Positions 1-5,888 are shown, numbered from the stretch's first letter. The stretch is 6,244 nt of DNA from Patescibacteria group bacterium (GCA_023487325.1 JAMDBS010000121.1:1-6244), one strand, 5' to 3'. A program made the numbers and translations. The notes: generated from the sequence alone by a model not told the origin.

Positions 1-644
1 TTGAAGATGGACATCAATATTGGAGAAGCTATTTGGCTTTTGATGGTGACCATCAAGTAGTGCCAATTTTTATTCCAGTTTATCAAGATGCGGTCTTATC
101 GCCCAAGGGGTATTTGGAAACTTTTCGCGAGCAGTATTTGCAAAAACGTCGCTGGGCTTGGGGCTGTTCAGACATTCCTTATGTCATGACCAATATTATT
201 CCCAATAAGAAATTGCCTTTTTGGGATAAATGGCTGCAGACTTTAAGATTGATTGAAGGTCATTTTTCTTGGGCCACCACCTCTATTATTTTAGTCTTTG
301 TTGGTTGGATGCCCAGATTATTAAACCCGGATTTTGGCCATACTGTTTTGGCTTATAATTTCCCGGTGATTTACTCCAGACTTTTAACTACTGCCATGGT
401 GGGCCTAATCGTCACTTTAATTATTTCTACCCTACTTCTGCCGCCACAGCCAAAAAAATCTTTAACTTGGAGTGTTATTTTGGAATGGATATTATCACCG
501 CTTATGCTGCCGATATCCAATATCGTATTTAGTTCATTGCCATCAGTGGATGCGCAAAACAGGTTAATGGTTGGCAAATACCTTGATTATCGGGTGACAG
601 CCAAAAAAGTTGCTGGCAACATGATTTTGGCGGACAAAAAATGA
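1..644 (+). CDS. Family 2 glycosyltransferase, cellulose-synthase-like, C-terminal part (5' partial)
   Basis: The frame is open to the left edge; the first whole codon is at base 3 and about 213 residues are visible. They begin with Glu-Asp, which fits the ED motif holding the catalytic base of GT-A fold family 2 enzymes. About 50 residues on comes QKRRW, a match to the QxxRW motif of cellulose-synthase-like, often processive, enzymes. Three hydrophobic stretches follow (roughly bases 260-335, 340-465 and 465-535), so the catalytic domain is probably cytoplasmic and tethered by C-terminal helices. The nucleotide-sugar-binding half (first Asp and DxD) lies outside the window. A TTG at 33 could serve as a start, but homology-like sequence continues upstream of it, so I treat the gene as truncated by the window. 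The stop overlaps the next gene by four bases (ATGA), implying a shared transcript. The family is fairly sure; the sugar, the acceptor and true processivity are not known. Confidence 0.85.
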   Translation, partial: EDGHQYWRSYLAFDGDHQVVPIFIPVYQDAVLSPKGYLETFREQYLQKRRWAWGCSDIPYVMTNIIPNKKLPFWDKWLQTLRLIEGHFSWATTSIILVFVGWMPRLLNPDFGHTVLAYNFPVIYSRLLTTAMVGLIVTLIISTLLLPPQPKKSLTWSVILEWILSPLMLPISNIVFSSLPSVDAQNRLMVGKYLDYRVTAKKVAGNMILADKK

Positions 645-2317
645 ACAATCGCAAAATCGACAAATTATTTTTTTATATCTTTTTGCCATTATTTGTTCTA
701 GTGATGGCATTTATGCTCTGGGGTTCGGTGAAATCAGATTCATCAACTACCGATGAACCTATCCATATTCTTTCTGGATATTTATCTCTAAAAGATGGGG
801 ACTTTCGCTTAAATCCGGAACATCCTTTTATAGGTAAGCAATTGGCGGCTTTGCCATTATTTTTGATAAAACCCAACATAGATTATTCAGAAAAATATTT
901 TCAAGTGGCCAAGGATTTTTACTATGATTCATGGCTGGAAACTCGAAGTATGGCTCAAAACTTTTTGTATAAAATGGGCAACAACGCTGACCAAATTCTG
1001 CTATATTGCCGATCAGTTCCAATAATTTTTGCTTTGATTTTTGCTGTGGTAATTTTTCTAGTTGCTCTTCGTTATTATGGATATTTAGCTGCCGCAGCCG
1101 CATTGGTTTTATATATATTTTGTCCAAACATTCTTGCTCACGCAAGGTTAGCCAACACGGATTTATGGATGAGTATTTTTTTCTTTCTGTCTATCATTAG
1201 CTTTGCGGCATATTTACATAAACCAGGGTGGCAGAAATTAGTTTTAGCCGGAGTTTGTTTTGGATTAGCTCAAGGGGTGAAATTCTCCGCCCTGACATTA
1301 TATTTAGTTATCCCATTACTTTATGTTGCCTATTATTTTATTAATAAACATCAACATCAGCTAAAAAAATATTGGGGAAAGTCAGTGTTATCTTTTTTGA
1401 TTATTATCCTCATTGGATTTTTAGTAGTAGGTCTTGATTATGGGCTCAAAATTGAAAAAATTCCCGCCTATCAGCCCATAAATAATATTGCTTACTACAA
1501 CCACAACCTGGTAAAATTTGGTTCAACAGTAAAATATCTTCAGCCCTCTCAATATTTTAAGGGAATAGTGTTGGCCTTAACTAGTACTTATGGTGCTAGA
1601 CCGGCCTATTTATTGGGGCAATATAAATATGGTGGTTGGTGGTATTATTTTCCTGTGGCTTTTGCAGTTAAAACGCCTCTACCGACAATAATTTTATTAG
1701 TATTGTCTATAATTTTTTATTGGCGATGGAAAAAGAAATTAGAGTTTAGAGATTACGTTATTATTACGCCGGTCGTAGTTTATATGCTAATTTCCATGAC
1801 CTCCAAACTCAATTTAGGCATTAGACATCTCTTGCCTATTTATCCTTTTATTTATCTTTGGATTGGCGCCTTTATTGGCAATTGGTGGCTCAAAAGTCGC
1901 AAAAAATGGCTAGTTGCTATTATATTGTTAGTTATGACATCCTGGTATATCTATGGCAATGTTAAAATATATCCGCACTATTTAGCATATTTCAATGAGC
2001 TGATTGGGCCGCAAAATGCTACCAAGGTTTTAGCGGATTCTAATATTGACTGGGGTCAAGATTTGGAAAGACTAAAAGAATGGATGGTACAAAATAATGT
2101 TAAAAAACCAATCAAATTGTGCTATTTTTGGACTAGCGAAGATGGCCCAAGCTATTATGGCATTGATTGGCAAAAGCTAGAAGCCGATAATCCCAATCAG
2201 AAAGGCATTATTGCCATCGGTGTGTCAGCCCTACAGGATCCGCAATACAATTGGTTAAAAAAATACCAACCTATTGCTCGAGTTGGTTATTCAATTAATA
2301 TTTATAAAATAGATTAA
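641..2317 (+). CDS. GT39/PMT-type membrane glycosyltransferase (lipid-phosphate-sugar dependent)
   Basis: A 558-residue polytopic membrane protein of the GT-C fold. An N-terminal helix (about 9-30) leads into an outer loop with Asp38-Glu39, the usual site of the catalytic acid in PMT/ArnT-like enzymes. The same loop carries NPEHP (58-62). HARLANTD (167-174) and GIRHLLPIYPF in the later membrane part are recurring signatures of bacterial GT39-like proteins. The C-terminal soluble portion starts at DSNIDWGQD (466-474), also typical of this group. About ten membrane helices can be drawn by eye. Family members move a sugar from a polyprenyl-phosphate carrier to protein, lipid or glycan on the outer face of the membrane; donor and acceptor cannot be told here. 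The ATG sits in the stop codon of the upstream GT2 gene, with only a weak purine stretch before it, so translation is probably coupled. The two genes may act in sequence on a surface glycan (inference). Confidence 0.85.
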   Translation: MNNRKIDKLFFYIFLPLFVLVMAFMLWGSVKSDSSTTDEPIHILSGYLSLKDGDFRLNPEHPFIGKQLAALPLFLIKPNIDYSEKYFQVAKDFYYDSWLETRSMAQNFLYKMGNNADQILLYCRSVPIIFALIFAVVIFLVALRYYGYLAAAAALVLYIFCPNILAHARLANTDLWMSIFFFLSIISFAAYLHKPGWQKLVLAGVCFGLAQGVKFSALTLYLVIPLLYVAYYFINKHQHQLKKYWGKSVLSFLIIILIGFLVVGLDYGLKIEKIPAYQPINNIAYYNHNLVKFGSTVKYLQPSQYFKGIVLALTSTYGARPAYLLGQYKYGGWWYYFPVAFAVKTPLPTIILLVLSIIFYWRWKKKLEFRDYVIITPVVVYMLISMTSKLNLGIRHLLPIYPFIYLWIGAFIGNWWLKSRKKWLVAIILLVMTSWYIYGNVKIYPHYLAYFNELIGPQNATKVLADSNIDWGQDLERLKEWMVQNNVKKPIKLCYFWTSEDGPSYYGIDWQKLEADNPNQKGIIAIGVSALQDPQYNWLKKYQPIARVGYSINIYKID

Positions 2318-3045
2318 ATCCTTGAGATAATAAAGGCAGTGAGAAATCCTAGGATAGTTAAAAGTCCGATGAGAAAACCGCCTTCTTCGTAGGCTTCCGG
2401 CATCATGCTGTCTGCCAGCATGGCCAAGATGGCGCCGGCAGCAAATGCCTCGATTGAGCCAATGATTGCTGAATTAATATCATGTAAAAACGTAAAACTC
2501 AAAACAGTTAAAAGTGCTATGGCTATGCCAACTATAACCCAAATCAGGGTTATTTTTAATTTGGAGAAACCTTCTTTTATTAGCCCCGGTACAGAAGAGA
2601 TACCCTCGGCAAAGTTGGAAAGGAAGATGCCCGATAATACCAGTAGTCCAGTAGACTGCCCAAAAAACAAAGAAACGCCTAAAGCAATAGATTCAGGAAT
2701 GCCGTCTAAAATCGCACCCATGGTGATAATGCCGCCATTAGAGGGAAATTTTGATTCCAAAAGTTTTTTTCGCCGATGGGCTCTTGCCCCCAAATAATGC
2801 AGTAAATAATCGCCGGCAATAAAGACAACGCCACCTAACAAAAACCCCAAAATAACTGAAGTGAAACCGCCATGTAAAAAGGCCTGATTAATTAGTCCAA
2901 AAGTTAGGGCGCAGATTAAGAGTCCCGAGCCAAAAGCCATGATAGCAGCAATGATTTTCTGTTTAAATTTAAAAATTAATGCACAACCGGCGCCTATCAA
3001 CAGTGCAAAACCTGACAACAGTCCATATATTAACGCTTGACTCAT
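2314..3045 (-). CDS. ZIP-family divalent metal transporter (DGIPES-type)
   Basis: A 243-residue protein with about eight hydrophobic segments, the normal size and layout for a bacterial ZIP carrier, which moves zinc or another divalent metal across the inner membrane, usually inward. Helix 4 carries DGIPES (114-119) where classical members have HNxPEG, and helix 5 carries SNFAEG (143-148) where they have HExxxE-like residues. Asp114, Glu118, Asn144 and Glu147 are therefore the likely metal ligands, and the helix 4 and 5 histidines are missing. The loop between helices 3 and 4 is short and basic (RRKK, 91-94) and lacks the His-rich stretch of many ZIPs. DSMMPEA (212-218) is a further conserved stretch. 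The ATG overlaps the stop of the upstream gene (ATGA, 3042-3045), with AAGGA about twelve bases before it, so the gene is the second of an operon. The family is secure; metal and direction are not. Confidence 0.85.
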   Translation of the reverse strand: MSQALIYGLLSGFALLIGAGCALIFKFKQKIIAAIMAFGSGLLICALTFGLINQAFLHGGFTSVILGFLLGGVVFIAGDYLLHYLGARAHRRKKLLESKFPSNGGIITMGAILDGIPESIALGVSLFFGQSTGLLVLSGIFLSNFAEGISSVPGLIKEGFSKLKITLIWVIVGIAIALLTVLSFTFLHDINSAIIGSIEAFAAGAILAMLADSMMPEAYEEGGFLIGLLTILGFLTAFIISRI

Positions 3046-4511
3046 GGTTTAGTTTTTTCCTTAAATTGAATTTTTCTACTGGCCAAATACCAGACAATTT
3101 CAATAATTAATCCAAATAGTCCGGCAGCAAGATAAATATACCAATTTTCCATTTTTATAGTATAAAGAAATATTCCACTAGCCAGAGCCACAAAAATAAA
3201 AACCCACCTAAGTTTAAGAAGGTAATAAATTAATACATTAAAGATTTTTTTAGATGAACTAATAGAAGCTTCTTTGTTAATATCACTTCCTTGCGGGTCT
3301 AAAGGAATATTAATTGATAGGTTTGTATTTCTGGTGACACGAATCATTTCGCCTTTATAAACTCGATAGTATTGGGGTATTTCGTTTTTAGTAATAAGTT
3401 TGGTGGGAAAGGAAAATTGGTATATAATGATGCTGATATAATACAGTCCGGGTTTGACAATAAAATTATAGTTTCCTGCTTGGTCAGTAACTTTTGTTTC
3501 CAGAAGCTTATTTTTTTCTGCATCAAAAATTCTCACGATGGCGCCTTGAATCGGCGATTTGGTTTTGGAATCAAAAACAATACCATAAGGCCTAATTTTG
3601 GTGATTATCCAGATGATATACAAGCCCAAACCGACAAAAACAATGATATTCATCAGATACATGGAGAGAATATTGATAACAAAAAAATTCATTCCCCAGC
3701 GGGTTGCATAGGGACTATCGAAGGCAGTAATGGGTGATTTTTCAGCGGCGAACAATCCACAGGCCCATTTGGTGAAAAAACTGGCCAAACCAGAACCAGA
3801 ATAATTTTTGCAATAGGCAGTAAATTGAGCACTCGCTTGTCCTTTGTCTATATTTTGGATATTTGAGGGTTGAGAAGTTGGCGCTGTACTTGTTTGGTTT
3901 GGAGTGCTACTTTTATTTTGAGAAGTTGGGTCAGCGCCTGTAGCCACCGAGCCGGCTTGTTCCAATTTTCCATCAGTTGTAATGAAATAAACATCGGAAA
4001 AGACTTTTTGACCTGAAGTGCTAGTTGCTTCAACAATAATCCAATCCCCATAAAATATATCGGTAAATAAAGGATGGCCAGCATTAGGGAAAGAAAACTC
4101 TGTGTCGGAAATTTTTTGGGCCGTTTCTTTAGAGCCAACTTCTGATAAGCGAGTAAAACCAAATATCTCCAGTTTTTGGTCGTCATTTTCTTTGCTCTTG
4201 ATTAGCAGGTCGCCGCTTGATGTGGGTAGATTAGTGGTAAAGTTTATGGAATAATAAACTGAATTACTCGTACCGGTTTGGTTGCTGCCGGTTTGGGAGG
4301 TGGGTCTGGCGCCAAAAGAACCCTCACTGCTTGAGGGACTACTTTGCTGGCCGCCGGGTGGTCCACTTTGGGAACCACCAGCCGGTCCGTCTTGGCCGCC
4401 CATGCCAAAATTACTAAGTTTAACTTCAGTAATTTTAAAATCTTCGGCATGTAAGATACTGGGAATAACTAAAAACAAACTAAAAACTATTAGTGCTAAT
4501 ATTTTTTTCAA
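3042..4511 (-). CDS. Exported membrane-anchored protein with carboxypeptidase-regulatory-like domain
   Basis: A 489-residue protein. Residues 1-22 form a signal peptide (Lys-Lys, hydrophobic core, end LHA). Residues 35-85 are a low-complexity Gly/Gln/Ser/Pro linker. Residues 86-180 look like a beta-rich domain, and 190-225 are a Ser/Thr/Gln/Pro linker. Cys234 and Cys251 could form a disulfide. A long hydrophobic stretch covers 275-306. Residues 308-404 resemble the prealbumin-like CarboxypepD_reg fold: PYGIVFDSKTKSPIQGA, then TDQAGNYNFIVKPG, then NIPLDP. Two more helices lie at about 433-452 and 455-477, and the tail is basic. I recall this domain with neighbouring helices from Patescibacteria proteins; the function is unknown, perhaps cell-surface structure or adhesion. 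The start is TTG, chosen because AAGGAGG lies five bases upstream and a signal peptide follows directly. It is the first gene of an operon with the ZIP transporter. Confidence 0.75.
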   Translation of the reverse strand: MKKILALIVFSLFLVIPSILHAEDFKITEVKLSNFGMGGQDGPAGGSQSGPPGGQQSSPSSSEGSFGARPTSQTGSNQTGTSNSVYYSINFTTNLPTSSGDLLIKSKENDDQKLEIFGFTRLSEVGSKETAQKISDTEFSFPNAGHPLFTDIFYGDWIIVEATSTSGQKVFSDVYFITTDGKLEQAGSVATGADPTSQNKSSTPNQTSTAPTSQPSNIQNIDKGQASAQFTAYCKNYSGSGLASFFTKWACGLFAAEKSPITAFDSPYATRWGMNFFVINILSMYLMNIIVFVGLGLYIIWIITKIRPYGIVFDSKTKSPIQGAIVRIFDAEKNKLLETKVTDQAGNYNFIVKPGLYYISIIIYQFSFPTKLITKNEIPQYYRVYKGEMIRVTRNTNLSINIPLDPQGSDINKEASISSSKKIFNVLIYYLLKLRWVFIFVALASGIFLYTIKMENWYIYLAAGLFGLIIEIVWYLASRKIQFKEKTKP

Positions 4512-4516
4512 AATAT

Positions 4517-4523
4517 CCTCCTT
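4517..4523 (-). promoter_or_regulatory. Strong Shine-Dalgarno AAGGAGG that fixes a TTG start
   Basis: Read on the minus strand, AAGGAGG is a full match to the anti-Shine-Dalgarno core and stands five bases (ATATT) before the TTG at 4511. This decides the start of the exported protein, which has no suitable ATG nearby. It is the strongest ribosome-binding site in the window; several other genes rely on overlap with an upstream stop. Confidence 0.85.
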
Positions 4524-4536
4524 GTGTTATATAAAT

Positions 4537-4565
4537 ATTGTATCTTTTTTTCCCACAACAATCAA
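4537..4565 (-). promoter_or_regulatory. Sigma-70-type promoter for the exported protein/ZIP operon
   Basis: On the minus strand TTGATT (4565-4560, four of six matches to TTGACA) is followed by a 17-base spacer and TACAAT (4542-4537, five of six matches to TATAAT). Transcription would start near 4530, leaving a leader of about 20 bases that contains the AAGGAGG ribosome-binding site. The promoter begins seven bases after the hairpin at 4572-4605, so the two operons are neatly separated. No operator is evident. Confidence 0.65.
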
Positions 4566-4571
4566 GATCAA

Positions 4572-4605
4572 CTAAAAACTACCTCATTTTAGAGATAGTT
4601 TTTAG
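4572..4605 (-). terminator. Rho-independent terminator, possibly working in both directions
   Basis: Two 14-base arms (4572-4585 and 4592-4605) surround a six-base loop. Transcribed from the minus strand, CUAUCUC pairs with GAGGUAG (one U-G pair), preceded by an A-run and followed by UUUUU, the usual form of an intrinsic terminator. On the plus strand the same stem has one A-C mismatch and is weaker. It would end the transcript carrying tRNA-Glu and its 3' trailer just before the promoter of the next minus-strand operon. Confidence 0.65.
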
Positions 4606-4629
4606 AAAATAATTTTTAATCAGTGGTAG

Positions 4630-4651
4630 TTGGCAGCCCCTAGGGGGAGTC
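4630..4651 (-). repeat. Displaced copy of the tRNA-Glu 3' end (acceptor strand with CCA)
   Basis: These 22 bases repeat 4743-4763, inside the intact tRNA-Glu, with a single extra base in a run of G. On the minus strand the copy keeps part of the T-loop, the 3' half of the T-stem, the acceptor 3' strand, the discriminator G and CCA. No acceptor 5' strand, D-arm or anticodon arm lies beside it, so it cannot be a working tRNA by itself. It may be an attachment-site copy left by an element that once integrated at the tRNA, or the remains of a tandem duplicate. Confidence 0.8.
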
Positions 4652-4719
4652 CCGGTATAATTCCTTCCTACAAAAAGAACTACGTTCTGTAATTGCATGG
4701 ACGTCATATACGGGACACG
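4652..4719. other. 68-base structured insert splitting the tRNA-Glu 3' copy
   Basis: The tRNA-like copy stops at GTC (4649-4651) and matching sequence resumes at GTCGAACCC (4720-4728), which equals 4761-4769 of the intact gene. Removing 4652-4719 plus one GTC restores a 29-base match to the tRNA 3' region. GTC at both edges resembles a short target duplication. Near the ends, GTCCCGGTAT (4649-4658) pairs with ATACGGGAC (4709-4717) apart from one bulged G. Inside, AGAAC/GTTCT (4676-4688) forms a small hairpin. There is no coding frame of note. The pairing is plain; origin and function are unknown. Confidence 0.5.
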
Positions 4720-4732
4720 GTCGAACCCTATA

Positions 4733-4833
4733 TTTTTACCAATTGGCAGCCCCTAGGGGAGTCGAACCCCTCTTTTCAGCTTGAAAAGCTGGCGTCCTAA
4801 CCGATAGACGAAGGGGCCATCAATTGGTAAAAA
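4733..4833. repeat. Perfect 13-base inverted repeat enclosing tRNA-Glu
   Basis: TTTTTACCAATTG at 4733-4745 has its exact reverse complement at 4821-4833, two bases outside the tRNA 5' end. In the precursor RNA the leader could pair with the trailer, including the last two bases of CCA, and stack directly on the acceptor stem. That would give a long stem at the sites where RNase P and the 3' nucleases must cut. Alternatively, the repeat could be the footprint of an inserted or inverted segment. Confidence 0.8.
4744..4818 (-). tRNA. tRNA-Glu (anticodon UUC)
   Basis: A 75-base cloverleaf with encoded CCA (4746-4744). The acceptor stem GGCCCCT/AGGGGCT has a G1-U72 wobble, and the discriminator is G. 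The D-arm is GTC/GAC, the anticodon loop is TTTTCAA with anticodon TTC, and the T-arm is AGGGG/CCCCT with loop TTCGACT. Pair 27-43 of the anticodon stem is a C-A mismatch. The gene lies 63 bases after the stop of the 5451-4882 gene; I see no convincing promoter in that A+T-rich gap, so it may be read from upstream. A copy of its 3' end lies at 4630-4651. Confidence 0.95.
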
Positions 4834-4839
4834 TTATTG

Positions 4840-4881
4840 ATTAAAAATTCAATAAAAATTAAAAATTTTAAATTAAAAATT
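4840..4881. repeat. Three copies of ATTAAAAATT in the A+T-rich spacer before tRNA-Glu
   Basis: ATTAAAAATT occurs at 4840-4849, 4858-4867 and 4872-4881, between the end of the 5451-4882 gene and tRNA-Glu. The spacer is almost pure A+T. It could be an A+T-rich upstream element that helps tRNA-Glu transcription, but simple drift in A+T-rich DNA explains it as well. No G+C-containing terminator stem is present here. Confidence 0.5.
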
Positions 4882-5451
4882 CTAGTTAGGTATTTGGATA
4901 TTTTTTAAAATATTGTTGCTTTGATCGATTTTATAGGCAAAGGCTTCGCGGTCTGCTTGGGCATTGGCATTGCCGATTTGATAGGATTTTTTTAATGAAA
5001 CCAAAGATTCATTTAGCAAGTTAAGAGACTCAATTTCGGATTTGCTGGTTTCTTGATATTTTGCGGCAATATCTAATTTGGAAATCTGTTCAATGCCGCT
5101 ATTGATTTTTTTGTTGATGTCAATCAACAATTGCATAATTTGATCGTTGGGGAACAAATTAGGGTATTTCATTTTATCAGTCAGATCGGTGAAAGCGTCA
5201 TTGATAGGTTTTCTGATTTCAGCAATTTTTGCCATATAAGTTTGCCCGTCATTAATAGCTGCAGTTTTAGTCGTAACGGCTTCGTTGCTATCTCCCAAAA
5301 CTATGCCGCTGGAATCAGAACTGGTAGTTTTGGTAGTTGGAGCACTGGCGATATTTGCTTGATTATTGTTTTTCTGCCAATAATAAATCCCGCCAGCCAA
5401 GATGATGGCCACCAATACTAACGGAATAATATGTACTGTTTTAATTTCCAT
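4882..5451 (-). CDS. Membrane-anchored helical protein of unknown function
   Basis: A 189-residue protein I do not recognise. Residues 7-25 form one hydrophobic helix with few charges before it, so it is either an uncleaved anchor or a signal peptide without a clear cleavage site. Residues 27-65 are a Ser/Thr/Asn-rich linker. Residues 68-187 are mostly helical, with spaced hydrophobic residues (for example IMQLLIDINKKI and IESLNLLNESLVSLKKS) that suggest a small helical bundle or coiled coil, probably outside the cytoplasm. There are no cysteines and no catalytic motif. The start is ATG at 5451 with AAAGGA nine bases upstream. The gene begins 27 bases after the stop of the small membrane protein at 5748-5479, so the two are probably co-transcribed. 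An exact TATAAT lies at 5483-5478 but has no good -35. The C-terminal half is charged and soluble-looking. Confidence 0.75.
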   Translation of the reverse strand: MEIKTVHIIPLVLVAIILAGGIYYWQKNNNQANIASAPTTKTTSSDSSGIVLGDSNEAVTTKTAAINDGQTYMAKIAEIRKPINDAFTDLTDKMKYPNLFPNDQIMQLLIDINKKINSGIEQISKLDIAAKYQETSKSEIESLNLLNESLVSLKKSYQIGNANAQADREAFAYKIDQSNNILKNIQIPN

Positions 5452-5478
5452 TGATAATTTCCTTTATTAATCTTATCA

Positions 5479-5748
5479 TTATAAAATTGAGTTAACAAGT
5501 ATAAACTTGATCAAATAATATATTTTATTAAATAAATAATATCCGAGAGAAATGACAATTATTAATGATACGATAAAACGAAAATTTTCATAGCCACTTC
5601 TTTTGTTTTTATAATATTTTTTTATATCGGAAATGATTTCTTTGATTATATAAATAATTATTATCAAAAATAACAATACAATGATTGAAACAAAAACAAG
5701 CATTATATAGGGGTAGGCATGAATATAGTTAAATATCTTGTCTAACAT
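5479..5748 (-). CDS. Small two-helix membrane protein of unknown function
   Basis: An 89-residue protein with two hydrophobic segments, about 12-38 and 55-86, joined by a strongly basic loop (KKYYKNKRSGYENFR, 42-56). By the positive-inside rule the loop is cytoplasmic and both ends face out. Composition is dominated by Ile, Leu, Lys and Tyr, as expected from A+T-rich DNA. The start is ATG at 5748, 22 bases after the CCA end of tRNA-Lys. No clear Shine-Dalgarno precedes it, so either the start is leaderless after tRNA processing or it is wrong. It probably belongs with the 5451-4882 gene, 27 bases downstream. No family is recognised. The coding call rests on length, membrane-protein character and neat packing between neighbours, so it is less certain than the larger genes. 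Confidence 0.6.
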   Translation of the reverse strand: MLDKIFNYIHAYPYIMLVFVSIIVLLFLIIIIYIIKEIISDIKKYYKNKRSGYENFRFIVSLIIVISLGYYLFNKIYYLIKFILVNSIL

Positions 5749-5770
5749 GGAATTATTTTAATTTTAAATT

Positions 5771-5845
5771 TGGAGGATCAGGAGGGATTCGAACCCTCGA
5801 CCCAGTGCTTAAGAGGCACTTGCTCTACCCCTGAGCTACTGATCC
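5771..5845 (-). tRNA. tRNA-Lys (anticodon CUU)
   Basis: A 75-base cloverleaf with encoded CCA (5773-5771). All pairs are complete: acceptor GGATCAG/CTGATCC, D-arm GCTC/GAGC, anticodon stem AGTGC/GCACT with loop CTCTTAA (anticodon CTT, reads AAG), and T-arm GAGGG/CCCTC with loop TTCGAAT. The discriminator base 73 is U, whereas bacterial tRNA-Lys normally has A. The gene follows tRNA-Arg by 66 bases and precedes a small membrane protein gene by 22, so the three may share one transcript. Confidence 0.95.
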
Positions 5846-5863
5846 TTTTCGCTTTTGCTCAAA

Positions 5864-5885
5864 GTAAACTATCAAATTAGTTTAC
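5864..5885 (-). other. Hairpin between tRNA-Arg and tRNA-Lys
   Basis: GTAAACTA (5864-5871) and TAGTTTAC (5878-5885) form a perfect eight-pair stem with a six-base loop. No T-run follows on the minus strand (TTTGAGC), so it is a poor terminator. It may be a spacer structure or processing signal between the two tRNAs. Confidence 0.5.
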
Positions 5886-5888
5886 GCT

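Noticed and set aside
2405..2797. A 130-residue open frame on the plus strand, opposite the ZIP transporter gene
   Set aside because: It is antisense to a clear family member, resembles no protein I know, and has no ribosome-binding site; it is a by-product of the real gene's codon pattern.
3848..4186. A 112-residue open frame on the minus strand in another frame of the exported-protein gene
   Set aside because: The main frame has a signal peptide, recognisable domain and strong start signals. The alternative is Lys/Leu-rich translation without its own start context.
4282..4575. A plus-strand open frame rich in Pro and Gly opposite the linker of the exported protein
   Set aside because: It mirrors the low-complexity Gly/Gln/Ser coding region and runs through the promoter and ribosome-binding site of the real gene.
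4656..4661. Exact TATAAT on the plus strand inside the tRNA-Glu copy insert
   Set aside because: There is no -35 at a usable distance and no plus-strand gene downstream for it to drive.
4630..4729. Split or permuted tRNA, with the 3' piece coded separately from its 5' piece
   Set aside because: The copy covers only the T-arm to CCA, no matching 5' half is in the window, and an intact tRNA-Glu stands next to it.
4840..4881. CRISPR-like or iteron array from the repeated ATTAAAAATT
   Set aside because: Units are only ten bases of A and T, unevenly spaced (18 and 14 bases), with no replication or cas gene nearby.
5478..5483. Exact TATAAT on the minus strand upstream of the 5451-4882 gene
   Set aside because: The hexamers at 16 to 18 bases spacing (TTTATA, GTTTAT, AGTTTA) do not resemble a -35, and such matches arise easily in A+T-rich DNA; read-through from the upstream gene is simpler.
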